This document shows, in pieces, positions 17,873 through 25,810 of a stretch of DNA of 64,000 nt. Where the stretch lies: positions 5,892 through 69,891 of the forward strand of contig JAZLCE010000017.1 of the NCBI GenBank assembly GCA_045614025.1, read 5' to 3'. A program made the position numbers and the translations under genes. Under the pieces are notes generated by a model, which was not told the origin of the DNA, did no database searches, and worked only from the letters and a program-made list of their open reading frames with translations. Each line of letters opens with the position of its first letter. The stretch's first letter is position 1. This DNA is from RGIG4140 sp045614025 (GTDB lineage Bacteria > Pseudomonadota > Alphaproteobacteria > CAAHEQ01 > UBA3637).

Positions 17873-18924
17873 AAAAGGAATTAATTGGTTTAAGTGTTGA
17901 CGCTCTAAAAGAAGAAATGGAAAGTTTGGGTGAAAAGCCATTTAGAGCAAAACAATTGTGGCAATGGATTTATAATAAGGGTGAAACAGATTTTTTCAAG
18001 ATGACATCATTGGCAAAAACTTTTCAGTCACGTCTTGATGAATTATATACTGTTTCGCATCCAAAAATTGTAACAGAGCAAACGTCAACTGATGGAACGC
18101 GTAAATGGCTTATGGAATTTCAAGATGAAAAACAAGTTGAATGCGTTTATATTCCAGAATCAGATAGGGGTGCTGTGTGTTTGTCAACCCAAGTAGGGTG
18201 TGCACAAGGATGTAAATTTTGCCATACGGGAACGCAACGGATGATGCGTAATTTAACGGCAGGCGAAATTGTGGGGCAGTTTATGTCTGCTAGAGATAGT
18301 TATAATGAATGGCCAACTCCAACTGATGAAACAAGAATGCTTTCAAATATTGTTGTGATGGGGATGGGTGAGCCATTATGTAATTTTGAAAATTTAAAAC
18401 AAGCGCTGTTAATTTTGATGAATGGTGATGGTATTGGGATTTCAAAAAGAAGAATTACAGTTTCTACATCAGGAGTTGCAAATCATATCCCTGAACTTGC
18501 CGATTTAGGAGTCAAATTAGCCGTTTCATTGCACGCGCCAACAAATGAAATTAGAGATAAAATTATGCCAGTTAATCGTAAATTTCCATTAGAAGTTTTG
18601 ATTAATGCTTGTAAAGAATATCAAAAACGAAGTGAAAGACGACAATTTATCACGATGGAATATGTGATGCTTAAGGATATTAATGATTCTGAAAAAGATG
18701 CTGAAAACCTTATGAAATTGGTAGATGGTCTTGAAGTGAAGTTTAATTTAATTCCTTTCCATCATTGGGAAGGGGCTCCATTTGAAGCTTCTAGTATGAA
18801 TAAAATGCATAAATTTGCTAAAAAACTTGAAAGCAATTATTTTGCAGCCCCGATTAGAAGATCTCGTGGAGAAGATATTATGGCTGCTTGTGGTCAACTT
18901 AAATCGGCTAAAGGAAAAATGTAA
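17869..18924 (+). CDS. rlmN: 23S rRNA/tRNA adenine C2-methyltransferase RlmN
   Basis: A radical-SAM enzyme that methylates A2503 of 23S rRNA and A37 of some tRNAs, aiding translational fidelity. The iron-sulphur cluster cysteines are C111, C115 and C118 in CAQGCKFCHTG. The methyl-carrying cysteine is C341 in MAACGQLK, near the C-terminus. VVMGMGEPLCNF and RRITVSTSG are the family's SAM-binding segments. 351 residues is normal. The start overlaps the IalB-like stop by four bases, and the nitroreductase follows 18 bases downstream. Confidence 0.97.
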   Translation: MKKELIGLSVDALKEEMESLGEKPFRAKQLWQWIYNKGETDFFKMTSLAKTFQSRLDELYTVSHPKIVTEQTSTDGTRKWLMEFQDEKQVECVYIPESDRGAVCLSTQVGCAQGCKFCHTGTQRMMRNLTAGEIVGQFMSARDSYNEWPTPTDETRMLSNIVVMGMGEPLCNFENLKQALLILMNGDGIGISKRRITVSTSGVANHIPELADLGVKLAVSLHAPTNEIRDKIMPVNRKFPLEVLINACKEYQKRSERRQFITMEYVMLKDINDSEKDAENLMKLVDGLEVKFNLIPFHHWEGAPFEASSMNKMHKFAKKLESNYFAAPIRRSRGEDIMAACGQLKSAKGKM

Positions 18925-18942
18925 AAAAGGAAAGGGAGTTAA

Positions 18943-19446
18943 ATGGAATTTTTTGATGTATTAAAAGAAAGACGTTCTATTCGTCATTATGAAGAAGGTT
19001 TTATTGTTCCGTTTGAAGATATTAAAAAGATCATAGAGGCTGGGATGTATGCCCCATCTGCTATGAGGCGGTTCCCATGGGAATTCTTAGTGATAACAGA
19101 TCAAGTTTTGCTTCAAAAAATTGAAAAAGAACATAAATATGCCTCTTTTGCAAGTTCTGCTGGGGTTATGATTGCTGTTTGCGAAAAAGAAAGTGTTTCT
19201 CATGCAGGAATGGGGGTTATTGATGTGGCAATGGCATCTCAAAATATGATGTTAGCAGCATATGCTTTGGGATATGGATCTTGTTTTTGTGGCGTTTATC
19301 CTGAAACACATGAAAAGTTTGCTGATGTGTTGCAAGTTCCAAAAGATGTGCGTGTTATTGGGTTAATTTCGCTTGGGAAGCCAATTGAAACAAAAGGAGT
19401 GCCAGAACGATATGATGAGCTTAAGGTTCATGTGAATCGTTGGTAA
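18943..19446 (+). CDS. Nitroreductase-family flavoprotein
   Basis: An FMN-dependent NAD(P)H oxidoreductase. The N-terminal FMN-binding signature is RRSIRHYEE, with the YAPSAMRRFPWEF segment and the C-terminal GLISLGKPIE of short nitroreductases. At 167 residues it is the minimal single-domain form that acts as a dimer. AAGGAAAGGGAG precedes the ATG. It is last in a probable IalB-like/rlmN/nitroreductase operon. The physiological substrate is not predictable. Confidence 0.9.
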   Translation: MEFFDVLKERRSIRHYEEGFIVPFEDIKKIIEAGMYAPSAMRRFPWEFLVITDQVLLQKIEKEHKYASFASSAGVMIAVCEKESVSHAGMGVIDVAMASQNMMLAAYALGYGSCFCGVYPETHEKFADVLQVPKDVRVIGLISLGKPIETKGVPERYDELKVHVNRW

Positions 19447-19483
19447 AAAAAACACCGCCTTGAAAAAGGCGGTGTTTTTTATT
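19447..19483. terminator. Bidirectional terminator between nitroreductase and fabI
   Basis: ACACCGCCTT and AAGGCGGTGT pair, with an A run before and a T run after, stopping both convergent genes. Confidence 0.92.
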
Positions 19484-19492
19484 AAACTTTTT

Positions 19493-20323
19493 TTATTCAG
19501 ACAATTTGAATTGAGATAACAATTCGGCTGATTTTGCTGAATTTCTTGGATTGATCATTGCATTTTTATGATATCCAGCATCTACATGAACGATTTCGCC
19601 TGTAATACCTGCAGCTAAATCAGAGCAAAGGAACATACCTGTTCCGCCAACATCTTCAATGGTGACGTTTCTACAAAGAGCGGAGTTGTTTTCTGTCCAA
19701 CCTAAAATTTGACGGAAATCGCCAATTCCAGCTGCAGCTAATGTGCGGATTGGGCCAGCTGAAATGGCATTAACGCGAATGTTTTGATGTCCTAAATCAA
19801 AAGCAATAAAGTGAACAGAAGCTTCTAAAGCAGCTTTGGCAACACCCATCACATTATAGTTTGGCAAATATCTTTCTGCGCCTAAATAAGTAAGTGTTAA
19901 ACAAGCGCCTCCATCTGTCATCAATTCTGCTGCACGTTTGCAAACATCTGTAAATGAATAACAAGAAATAAGCATAGAATTTGTGAAATTATCTTTTGAT
20001 GTATCCACATAACGACCTTTGAGTTCATTTTTATCAGAAAAGGCAATTGCGTGAACAACGAAATCTAACTTGCCCCATTTTTCTTTTAATGTGGCAAAAA
20101 CATTATCCATTGATTCGCTGTTTAATACATCGCAAGGGATTAAAATATCTGAGCCAATGCTTTGAGCTAAGGGGCGAACGCGTTTTTCAAGAGCTTCTCC
20201 TTGGTATGTAAATGCAATTTCAGCACCTTGGTCAGCCATGGCTTTTGCAATTCCCCAAGCAATTGAATGGTCATTGGCAACGCCCATAATAAGGCCTTTT
20301 TTCCCTGCCATAATTCCTGTCAT
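19493..20323 (-). CDS. fabI: Enoyl-ACP reductase (NADH)
   Basis: Performs the last reduction of each fatty-acid elongation cycle. An atypical SDR: the cofactor loop reads GVANDHSIAWGIA, and the active site has Y146, Y156 and K163 in the Y-x6-K arrangement, at the same numbers as in E. coli FabI. SAGPIRTLAAAGI is the substrate-lid segment targeted by triclosan. AAAGGAT precedes the ATG. 276 residues; a single gene. Confidence 0.96.
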   Translation of the reverse strand: MTGIMAGKKGLIMGVANDHSIAWGIAKAMADQGAEIAFTYQGEALEKRVRPLAQSIGSDILIPCDVLNSESMDNVFATLKEKWGKLDFVVHAIAFSDKNELKGRYVDTSKDNFTNSMLISCYSFTDVCKRAAELMTDGGACLTLTYLGAERYLPNYNVMGVAKAALEASVHFIAFDLGHQNIRVNAISAGPIRTLAAAGIGDFRQILGWTENNSALCRNVTIEDVGGTGMFLCSDLAAGITGEIVHVDAGYHKNAMINPRNSAKSAELLSQFKLSE

Positions 20324-20518
20324 TTTTTTATCCTTTCCGTTTATTTTTATCGAAATTTTAAAATTTATACACTTCTAACCGATAAAATATATGAAAAGAA
20401 GAAAAAAATCAAATGACACTTTTGTTACAAAGTTTAAAAAATGGCTTTTTAAAAAGGGTTTCTTGAAATTTTCATAAAGATGTGATATGCTATTTTTAAT
20501 TTTAGTGCGGAGAATAGC

Positions 20519-21304
20519 ATGCTTGGCGCGATAACAGGTGACGTTATTGGATCGATTTATGAGTTTCATAATATAAAAACAAAAGATTTTCCTTTGTTTT
20601 TAAAGAATAATACGTTTACTGATGATACAATTTTAACCGCGGCAACGGCCCAATGGCTTTTAACAAATGGTAATGCAAAAGAAATATTTTTAAAATGGGG
20701 AAGATGTTATCAAGCGCGTACATTGGAAAATGGTAAAATTCCTGCTTTCGGGAAAGGTTTTATGACTTGGCTTGAAACAGGGCGCGCTTATGGAGCCAAA
20801 ACAAACGGATGTGTGATGCGGATAAGTCCGATCGGATTAATGGAAAAGGATTTAGAAATTGCTCTTAAAAAAGCATTATATCTAACAAATATGACTCATA
20901 ATCATCAAGAAAGTTTGAAATATACAGCAGCTTATATTGAAACAATGTTTTTGTTGAAAAAGGAAAAGTCAAGTGATTTTATAAGAAGTTATATTTCAAA
21001 AAAATATGATTTTGATTTATCAAAAACAATAGATGAAATTCGTCCCAATTATAATAAATTTTATTGCAGTTGTAAAAATTCTGTTCCACAGGCAATTCAA
21101 TCTGTTTTAGAAGCTTCTTCTTTTGAAGATGCAATCAGAAATGCCGTTTCATTAGGTGGAGATAGTGATACTTTGGCAGCTATGGCTGGTGGGCTTGCAG
21201 AGGTTAAATTTCCAATGCCAATTTGCATTCAAGAAAAAACGTTATCATATCTCGATAAAAATATTAAAAATATTGTTTTTGAATTTTATCAAAAAATCAG
21301 ATAG
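20519..21304 (+). CDS. ADP-ribosylglycohydrolase family protein
   Basis: A DraG/ARH-type hydrolase that removes ADP-ribose from proteins or small molecules. The binuclear-metal motifs are present: GAITGDVIGS at the N-terminus, FTDDT near residue 38 and SLGGDSDTLAAM near residue 217. GCGGAG precedes the ATG. It is followed 72 bases later by the putative peptidase, possibly on one transcript. The family includes immunity proteins against ADP-ribosylating toxins as well as housekeeping enzymes, and no matching transferase is visible nearby. Confidence 0.9.
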   Translation: MLGAITGDVIGSIYEFHNIKTKDFPLFLKNNTFTDDTILTAATAQWLLTNGNAKEIFLKWGRCYQARTLENGKIPAFGKGFMTWLETGRAYGAKTNGCVMRISPIGLMEKDLEIALKKALYLTNMTHNHQESLKYTAAYIETMFLLKKEKSSDFIRSYISKKYDFDLSKTIDEIRPNYNKFYCSCKNSVPQAIQSVLEASSFEDAIRNAVSLGGDSDTLAAMAGGLAEVKFPMPICIQEKTLSYLDKNIKNIVFEFYQKIR

Positions 21305-21376
21305 TTATATCCTTGTTGTTGATAAAAATCCGATTTTGTGGTATACTTTATATATCATAAAAGAATGGAGACAAGA

Positions 21377-22948
21377 ATGACTCATCCCTTATCATTGTAT
21401 GAAAAACAAGCTTTATTAAAACGATTTGATTTATCAGATCTATCAGCCTCTGATCAACAAGCTTTTCATAGCCTTTTGTTTGATTATTTGAATGAATTTC
21501 CCGTAATGAATGAAATGGCTCGTGAATTAATTGACACGGGGTTTCGCTCTATTCATATCACAATACAAGATGATATGGCAGGAGCCGTAGGTAGTCAGTT
21601 TGGCAATAACATTAATTTTGATACAAAATATTGGGATCGGCATGCTTTTTCAAAGCAAGGAAGAAATCGTTTGGCAGCAACATTTTGGCACGAAACATTG
21701 CACTATCTGCAAGAAAAAAAGCTTCCAGCTGCAACCAGTAAAAGAGCCCATATTATTTATCGTCAGTTTATTGAAGCAGAAGCAAAAAGTATTTCAAATT
21801 TGATTAGACCTGATAATAGGTTTGAAGAAGAACTGTATCGTGTGGCTTTAAAAAAATTTAAAAACATAGAAGCTGCTCAACGGTATTATTTGGGTATTTC
21901 GAGTCGATTGCGTTTGCACGCAGATAGGGATTTAGCCAAAAATGAGGCTAAAAATATAATGGGATCGTCTTTTAGTGATCATTTATGGCATGATTCAGAG
22001 AAAAGCGCTGTTAAGCATTGGCAAGATTTTTATTATAAGTATCATAACAGTCATATTGCTCGAGGTGGATATAAATCAATTTTTTTCAAAAAAACAAAAT
22101 ATGATGCTAATATAATAAGAAAAATGGAAGATTATTTCTTTAATAAGTATGGTATTAGTATTTCACCAAAATCTTCTATTTCAGGAGAAGTAATTGATCA
22201 ATATGGGATGACATCTGGCATTGATAACACGATTTTGGTGGACGCTAGAGGGAATGAAATTTTTGATATTTCTAAATGGAGAAGAGTATCTGGGGGCGCT
22301 GGAACAAAATTATATATTCTTGATTTGCCGAATATGGATAAAAATTATATAACGTCATTGCAGTATAAGCTTTCTGCAAAAGGAGTTGGTTCAAGGATAG
22401 ATGTTGTTAATCATTCGGATGGAAGTGTAAGTCGATGTTTGGTTATACCAGATGATGGTTCAAAAAATGCACAAAGATTTTTGAATCTTTGTGGTGTAGG
22501 GGGTAATGAAATTGAACAAGAAAAAACACGCCCACCTATGCCACCCAAACCTCTTAAACAGGTGAATTTAAAAAAAGGAATGAATGTTGCAGTTGATATT
22601 TATAATCCCCCGATTTTGAAAATGGGAGCAAATAAAGAAACAACGTTTGATTTAAAAGATATTTTAAATCAAAAACGCATTGATTTTTTGAAAGGAGGGG
22701 GAATTATGCTTTTAGGGCGAAATCCTTTGTCCCCCCATGCAAAAATTCCAAGTGAAGTTCGTAATTATCAAGGAGTGGTAAAGTCATATCAAATTGGCGA
22801 AACAGATGGAACGGTTTCAAATGCTCAAGGGTATCTTTATATGGCGCGGGATGGTAAATTTTATTATAAAGATTGTTCCACATATGGAACACATCTTTTT
22901 TTAAGACCAGAAAAATTTATGGTTAATCAATCTGTTCAATCGCGATAA
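21377..22948 (+). CDS. Putative HExxH zinc metallopeptidase with a C-terminal FHA-like region
   Basis: Not matched to a named family. Residues 100-112 read ATFWHETLHYLQE, an HExxH zinc motif on a helix, and glutamates at 133 and 135 are well placed as third ligand, the gluzincin arrangement. A middle region of mixed alpha/beta precedes a proline-rich linker (RPPMPPKPLK, which fits PxxPxK). The C-terminal 100 residues (GIMLLGRNPLSPHAK to KDCSTYGTHLF) resemble a forkhead-associated phosphothreonine-binding fold, though the usual SRxH is not clear. GGAG lies before the ATG at 21377. There is no signal peptide. It might act on host or rival proteins, or internally; this is inference. Confidence 0.55.
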   Translation: MTHPLSLYEKQALLKRFDLSDLSASDQQAFHSLLFDYLNEFPVMNEMARELIDTGFRSIHITIQDDMAGAVGSQFGNNINFDTKYWDRHAFSKQGRNRLAATFWHETLHYLQEKKLPAATSKRAHIIYRQFIEAEAKSISNLIRPDNRFEEELYRVALKKFKNIEAAQRYYLGISSRLRLHADRDLAKNEAKNIMGSSFSDHLWHDSEKSAVKHWQDFYYKYHNSHIARGGYKSIFFKKTKYDANIIRKMEDYFFNKYGISISPKSSISGEVIDQYGMTSGIDNTILVDARGNEIFDISKWRRVSGGAGTKLYILDLPNMDKNYITSLQYKLSAKGVGSRIDVVNHSDGSVSRCLVIPDDGSKNAQRFLNLCGVGGNEIEQEKTRPPMPPKPLKQVNLKKGMNVAVDIYNPPILKMGANKETTFDLKDILNQKRIDFLKGGGIMLLGRNPLSPHAKIPSEVRNYQGVVKSYQIGETDGTVSNAQGYLYMARDGKFYYKDCSTYGTHLFLRPEKFMVNQSVQSR

Positions 22949-23213
22949 AATTTTTTTAGTTTATATTTTTATCAATGGTATCAAATTGTTATTTGAAAAA
23001 TTATGATTTATTTTTTTTAACTATTAGATAATAGATTATGTTGGTAGATTTTGTGAATAATTAAAAGTTCGTATGTCTTCTTTATTGAAAAATAAAAAAT
23101 CATTTATGAAACGAAAAATAATATTTTTTATGGTTTAGAAGAGATGTTTTTTTGTTAGAAAAAAAATCCCCGTTTGAAACGGGGATTTTTGTGTCGAAAC
23201 CCAAAGGCAATGA
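22949..23213. other. AT-rich gap between convergent genes
   Basis: Apart from the rpsI terminator at 23161-23192 I see no gene. A 21-codon frame at 23072-23137 has no ribosome-binding site. Confidence 0.5.
23161..23192 (-). terminator. Terminator of rplM-rpsI
   Basis: AATCCCCGTTT and AAACGGGGATT pair and T runs occur on both sides. Confidence 0.9.
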
Positions 23214-23690
23214 TTAACGTTTTGAGAATTGGAAACGTTTTCTTGCTTTTGATAAACCTGGTTTTTTACGTTCAACAATACGTGAATCGCGTGTTAAGAA
23301 ACCAGCTCTCTTAAGGGCTGTATGTAATTCTGGTTCAAATAAGTCTAAACAACGGCTGATACCATGACGAACGGCATAAGCTTGACCTGATAAACCACCA
23401 CCACAAACATTACATTGAACGTCGAATTGACCTTCACGGTTTGTAACAGCAAATGGTTGGTTGATAATCATTTGCAACACTGGACGTGGGAAATAATTTT
23501 CAACGCTGCGACCATTAACAGTGATTTTGCCTGAACCTAATTTAATGATAACGCGAGCAATAGCGTTTTTCTTTTTACCAACAGATTGTGAACGACCTAA
23601 AGAATCTTTTTTTGGTGTTCTTGGTGCAACAGGAGCAGCTTCAGCTGTTTCTTGTTTCAAATCTTCTAAAGTTGTTGTTTTTTTAACCAT
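23214..23690 (-). CDS. rpsI: 30S ribosomal protein S9
   Basis: A small-subunit protein whose C-terminal tail reaches the P-site tRNA. The core begins GKKKNAIARVIIKLGSGKITVNGR and the end KARKRFQFSKR is the conserved basic tail. An extra 35 residues at the N-terminus, rich in Thr, Ala and Glu, are typical of Alphaproteobacteria. The ATG overlaps the rplM stop by one base, so the two are translationally coupled. Confidence 0.98.
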   Translation of the reverse strand: MVKKTTTLEDLKQETAEAAPVAPRTPKKDSLGRSQSVGKKKNAIARVIIKLGSGKITVNGRSVENYFPRPVLQMIINQPFAVTNREGQFDVQCNVCGGGLSGQAYAVRHGISRCLDLFEPELHTALKRAGFLTRDSRIVERKKPGLSKARKRFQFSKR

Positions 23691-24160
23691 TATGCACCTC
23701 TTTTATTTTTTGGATTTTTAGAAGCAATATCCAAAACAATTGGATTTTGTGCTTGATGTGTGTGTTCTGGGCCAACAAAAATGCGCAATTTTTTCATTTG
23801 TTTGCGACCTAAAGCATTTCTTGAAATCATGCGTTCAACAGCTTTTTCTAAAACACGTTCTGGATGTTCTTCTAATTGTTTAGCAACTGAAACACCTTTG
23901 ATACCGCCAACATAACCTGTGTGATGGTAATACATTTTTTGTTCTAATTTGCGACCTGTTAATTTAACTTTTTCTGCGTTTACAACGATAACGTAGTCTC
24001 CGCAATCTTGATTCGGTGAAAAGCAAGGTTTATTTTTGCCGCGTAAGATTGTTGCAATTTGGCTGGCCAAACGACCCAAAACCAAATCAGCAGCATCAAT
24101 AACATACCATTTGATATCGCTGTTCGCCGGATTAATTGTTTTTGTTGTTTTCATTGTCAT
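23690..24160 (-). CDS. rplM: 50S ribosomal protein L13
   Basis: An early-assembling large-subunit protein. WYVIDAADLVLGRLAS and the VVNAEKVKLTGRK and MYYHHTGYVGG segments are family signatures. AAGGA lies nine bases before the ATG at 24160; a second ATG two codons later is possible. First gene of the L13-S9 pair; 156 residues is normal. Confidence 0.98.
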   Translation of the reverse strand: MTMKTTKTINPANSDIKWYVIDAADLVLGRLASQIATILRGKNKPCFSPNQDCGDYVIVVNAEKVKLTGRKLEQKMYYHHTGYVGGIKGVSVAKQLEEHPERVLEKAVERMISRNALGRKQMKKLRIFVGPEHTHQAQNPIVLDIASKNPKNKRGA

Positions 24161-24299
24161 AATGTTTAATCCTTGTTAATTTCTTTTTTTTTGACGCCTC
24201 TTTATACATTAAAATAAATCTAATGTCAAGCTCTTTTTCATTGTTTTTTAAGATTTTTTTATCGTGGTATTATAATACCATTCTTAAAAGCCTTATGAA

Positions 24300-24947
24300 T
24301 TAAGGGATAAGAGAATTAAAATATCTATCTCCTGCATCGCCAAGACCTGGAACAATATATGCTTTATCATTCAAGTGGTTATCAATGCTTCCGGTTATTA
24401 TTTTTATGTTTGGAAAAAGATTTTGAACGTTTTGGATGCCTTCTGGGGCACTTAAAAGAGAAATGAAAATAATATCTTCTTCTTTTATATCTTTTTCTTT
24501 AAATAGTTTGATTGTTTCTATTGCTGAACCACCTGTAGCGAGCATTGGATCTAAAATAAAGATTTTTGTTTTTTCTGAAAAGTGAGAAGGTGTTTTATCA
24601 TAATACCAAACTGGTTCTTTTGTTTCTTCATCACGATACATGCCAATATGAAGCACATGTGCTTGAGGTAAAAGGCTAACAGCTGTTTCTGTGAATGCAA
24701 GGCCTGCTCTTAGAATTGGGGCAATAATATAGGTATAGTCTTCGTCAATTTTTTGAACGGTGGTTAATGTTAAGGGTGTTTCAATTTCTTTATTTATTAA
24801 TGGCAGAAATTTGAATCCTTCTTGAATTAATATACTTGATGCGCGTTGAAAAGCAGCTAAAAATATTTCTCTAGGTGTTTGTTTATCTCTCAGAAGAGAA
24901 AGATTATGAGATAAAATGGGGTGATTTGGAATAAATATATTTTTCAT
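24300..24947 (-). CDS. upp: Uracil phosphoribosyltransferase
   Basis: A salvage enzyme making UMP from uracil and PRPP. The PRPP loop is LDPMLATGGSA and the uracil-binding C-terminal segment is PGLGDAGDRYF. 215 residues is normal. It is monocistronic and lies between rplM and rnpB; no terminator is obvious after it. Confidence 0.96.
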   Translation of the reverse strand: MKNIFIPNHPILSHNLSLLRDKQTPREIFLAAFQRASSILIQEGFKFLPLINKEIETPLTLTTVQKIDEDYTYIIAPILRAGLAFTETAVSLLPQAHVLHIGMYRDEETKEPVWYYDKTPSHFSEKTKIFILDPMLATGGSAIETIKLFKEKDIKEEDIIFISLLSAPEGIQNVQNLFPNIKIITGSIDNHLNDKAYIVPGLGDAGDRYFNSLIP

Positions 24948-25030
24948 TAGTTTGCTCCATTAGTCTTTTTCTTTATATTATCAAAAATAATTAGAAGATA
25001 CAACTTGCTTTTATAAAAAAGGATATTATC

Positions 25031-25059
25031 TTGACAAATAATCAAAAAAATCGTATACT
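25031..25059 (+). promoter_or_regulatory. Promoter of rnpB
   Basis: TTGACA (25031-25036) and TATACT (25054-25059) with a 17-base spacer, placing the start at the base of helix P1. Confidence 0.82.
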
Positions 25060-25065
25060 TTTCAA

Positions 25066-25428
25066 GTCAGATGATCGGATAATCGCTGAAAGGAAACTTT
25101 TGGAGGAAAGTCCGGGCTTCACGGAAACACGATACTGGATAACGTCCAGCTGGGGTGACCCACGGGATAGCGCCATAGAAAACAAACCGCCAATTTTTAT
25201 TGGTAAGGGTGAAACGGCGGGGTAAGAGCCCACCGCATTTTAAGCAATTAAAATGGCACGGCAAGCCCTATCGGAAGCAAGACCAAGTAAAGAGAGCCAA
25301 AGAGTAATCTTTGTTAAAATGAGCGTTTCTGATCTGCTCTCAAGAGGTAGGTCGCTAGAGGTAAGTAGTAATGCTTATCCAAGACGAATGATTATCGATT
25401 ACAAAACCCGGCTTATAGATTGTCTGAC
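25066..25428 (+). ncRNA. rnpB: RNase P RNA (class A)
   Basis: The catalytic RNA that matures tRNA 5' ends. The universal segments are present: GAGGAAAGTCCGGGC near the start, GTAAGAGCCCACCGC in the middle, GGCAAGCCC, and AGACGAATGATTA with ACAAAACCCGGCTTA near the end. The first 11 bases pair with the last 11 (two wobbles) as helix P1, which fixes both ends. A T run follows. Frames through this stretch are not genes. Confidence 0.95.
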
Positions 25429-25468
25429 ATTTTTTTTAAAATTTTTTTTGTTTTTTTAAATTTTTTGC

Positions 25469-25497
25469 TTGCATTTATATTTTTTTTGGTGTATATA
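25469..25497 (+). promoter_or_regulatory. Promoter of tRNA-Pro
   Basis: TTGCAT (25469-25474) and TATATA (25492-25497) with a 17-base spacer. Confidence 0.6.
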
Positions 25498-25514
25498 AAT
25501 AACTACTTTATCAA

Positions 25515-25591
25515 CGGGGCGTAGCTCAGCCTGGTAGAGTACTTGGTTTGGGACCAAGGTGTCGCATGTTCGAATCATGTCGCCCCGACCA
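25515..25591 (+). tRNA. tRNA-Pro (anticodon TGG)
   Basis: Acceptor CGGGGCG pairs with CGCCCCG; the anticodon stem CTTGG/CCAAG encloses TTTGGGA, giving TGG at 25549-25551. CCA is encoded. Its last 19 bases recur exactly at 25729-25747. Confidence 0.96.
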
Positions 25592-25747
25592 TAAAAACCA
25601 CTCGAAAGAGTGGTTTTTTTATTTGGGCAAGATGAGAAGAATATGCGACACAGCATGTTCGGACGGAGCAATAGCGACGTAATGTCGAGCCTTGCGAGAC
25701 AGCCCCTTGCGGGTGAGCGAAAGTGAATAATCATGTCGCCCCGACCA
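25573..25747. mobile_element. Small insertion or relic flanked by tRNA-Pro 3'-end repeats
   Basis: The last 19 bases of tRNA-Pro, including CCA (25573-25591), are repeated exactly at 25729-25747. Between them lie a terminator and about 110 bases visibly richer in G and C than the surroundings, with no gene. This is the footprint of site-specific integration into a tRNA 3' end followed by loss of cargo, or of a very small cassette. The copy at 25729 cannot be a tRNA because the 5' half is missing. Confidence 0.65.
25596..25620 (+). terminator. Terminator of tRNA-Pro
   Basis: AACCACTC and GAGTGGTT pair around a four-base loop with a T run, inside the repeat-flanked insertion. Confidence 0.88.
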
Positions 25748-25750
25748 AAA

Positions 25751-25779
25751 AAAGACGGACTTGTTCCGTCTTTTTTTTT
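25751..25779. terminator. Bidirectional terminator after the tRNA-Pro repeat, serving trpB
   Basis: AAGACGGA and TCCGTCTT pair with A and T runs outside. It follows the second tRNA-Pro 3'-end copy and probably was the original tRNA-Pro terminator; it also stops trpB. Confidence 0.88.
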
Positions 25780-25810
25780 ATGCTTAAGGGTAATAGATTT
25801 CAAGAAAAAA

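Noticed and set aside
23072..23137. 21-codon frame in the rpsI-side gap
   Set aside because: No ribosome-binding site or promoter; expected by chance in AT-rich DNA.
25031..25459. Short frames on both strands over 25031-25459
   Set aside because: They overlap the RNase P RNA and its promoter and none has a start signal.
25456..25803. 115-codon frame on the minus strand across tRNA-Pro
   Set aside because: Its GRGDMIRTCDTLVPNQ segment is simply the complement of the tRNA, a common false prediction.
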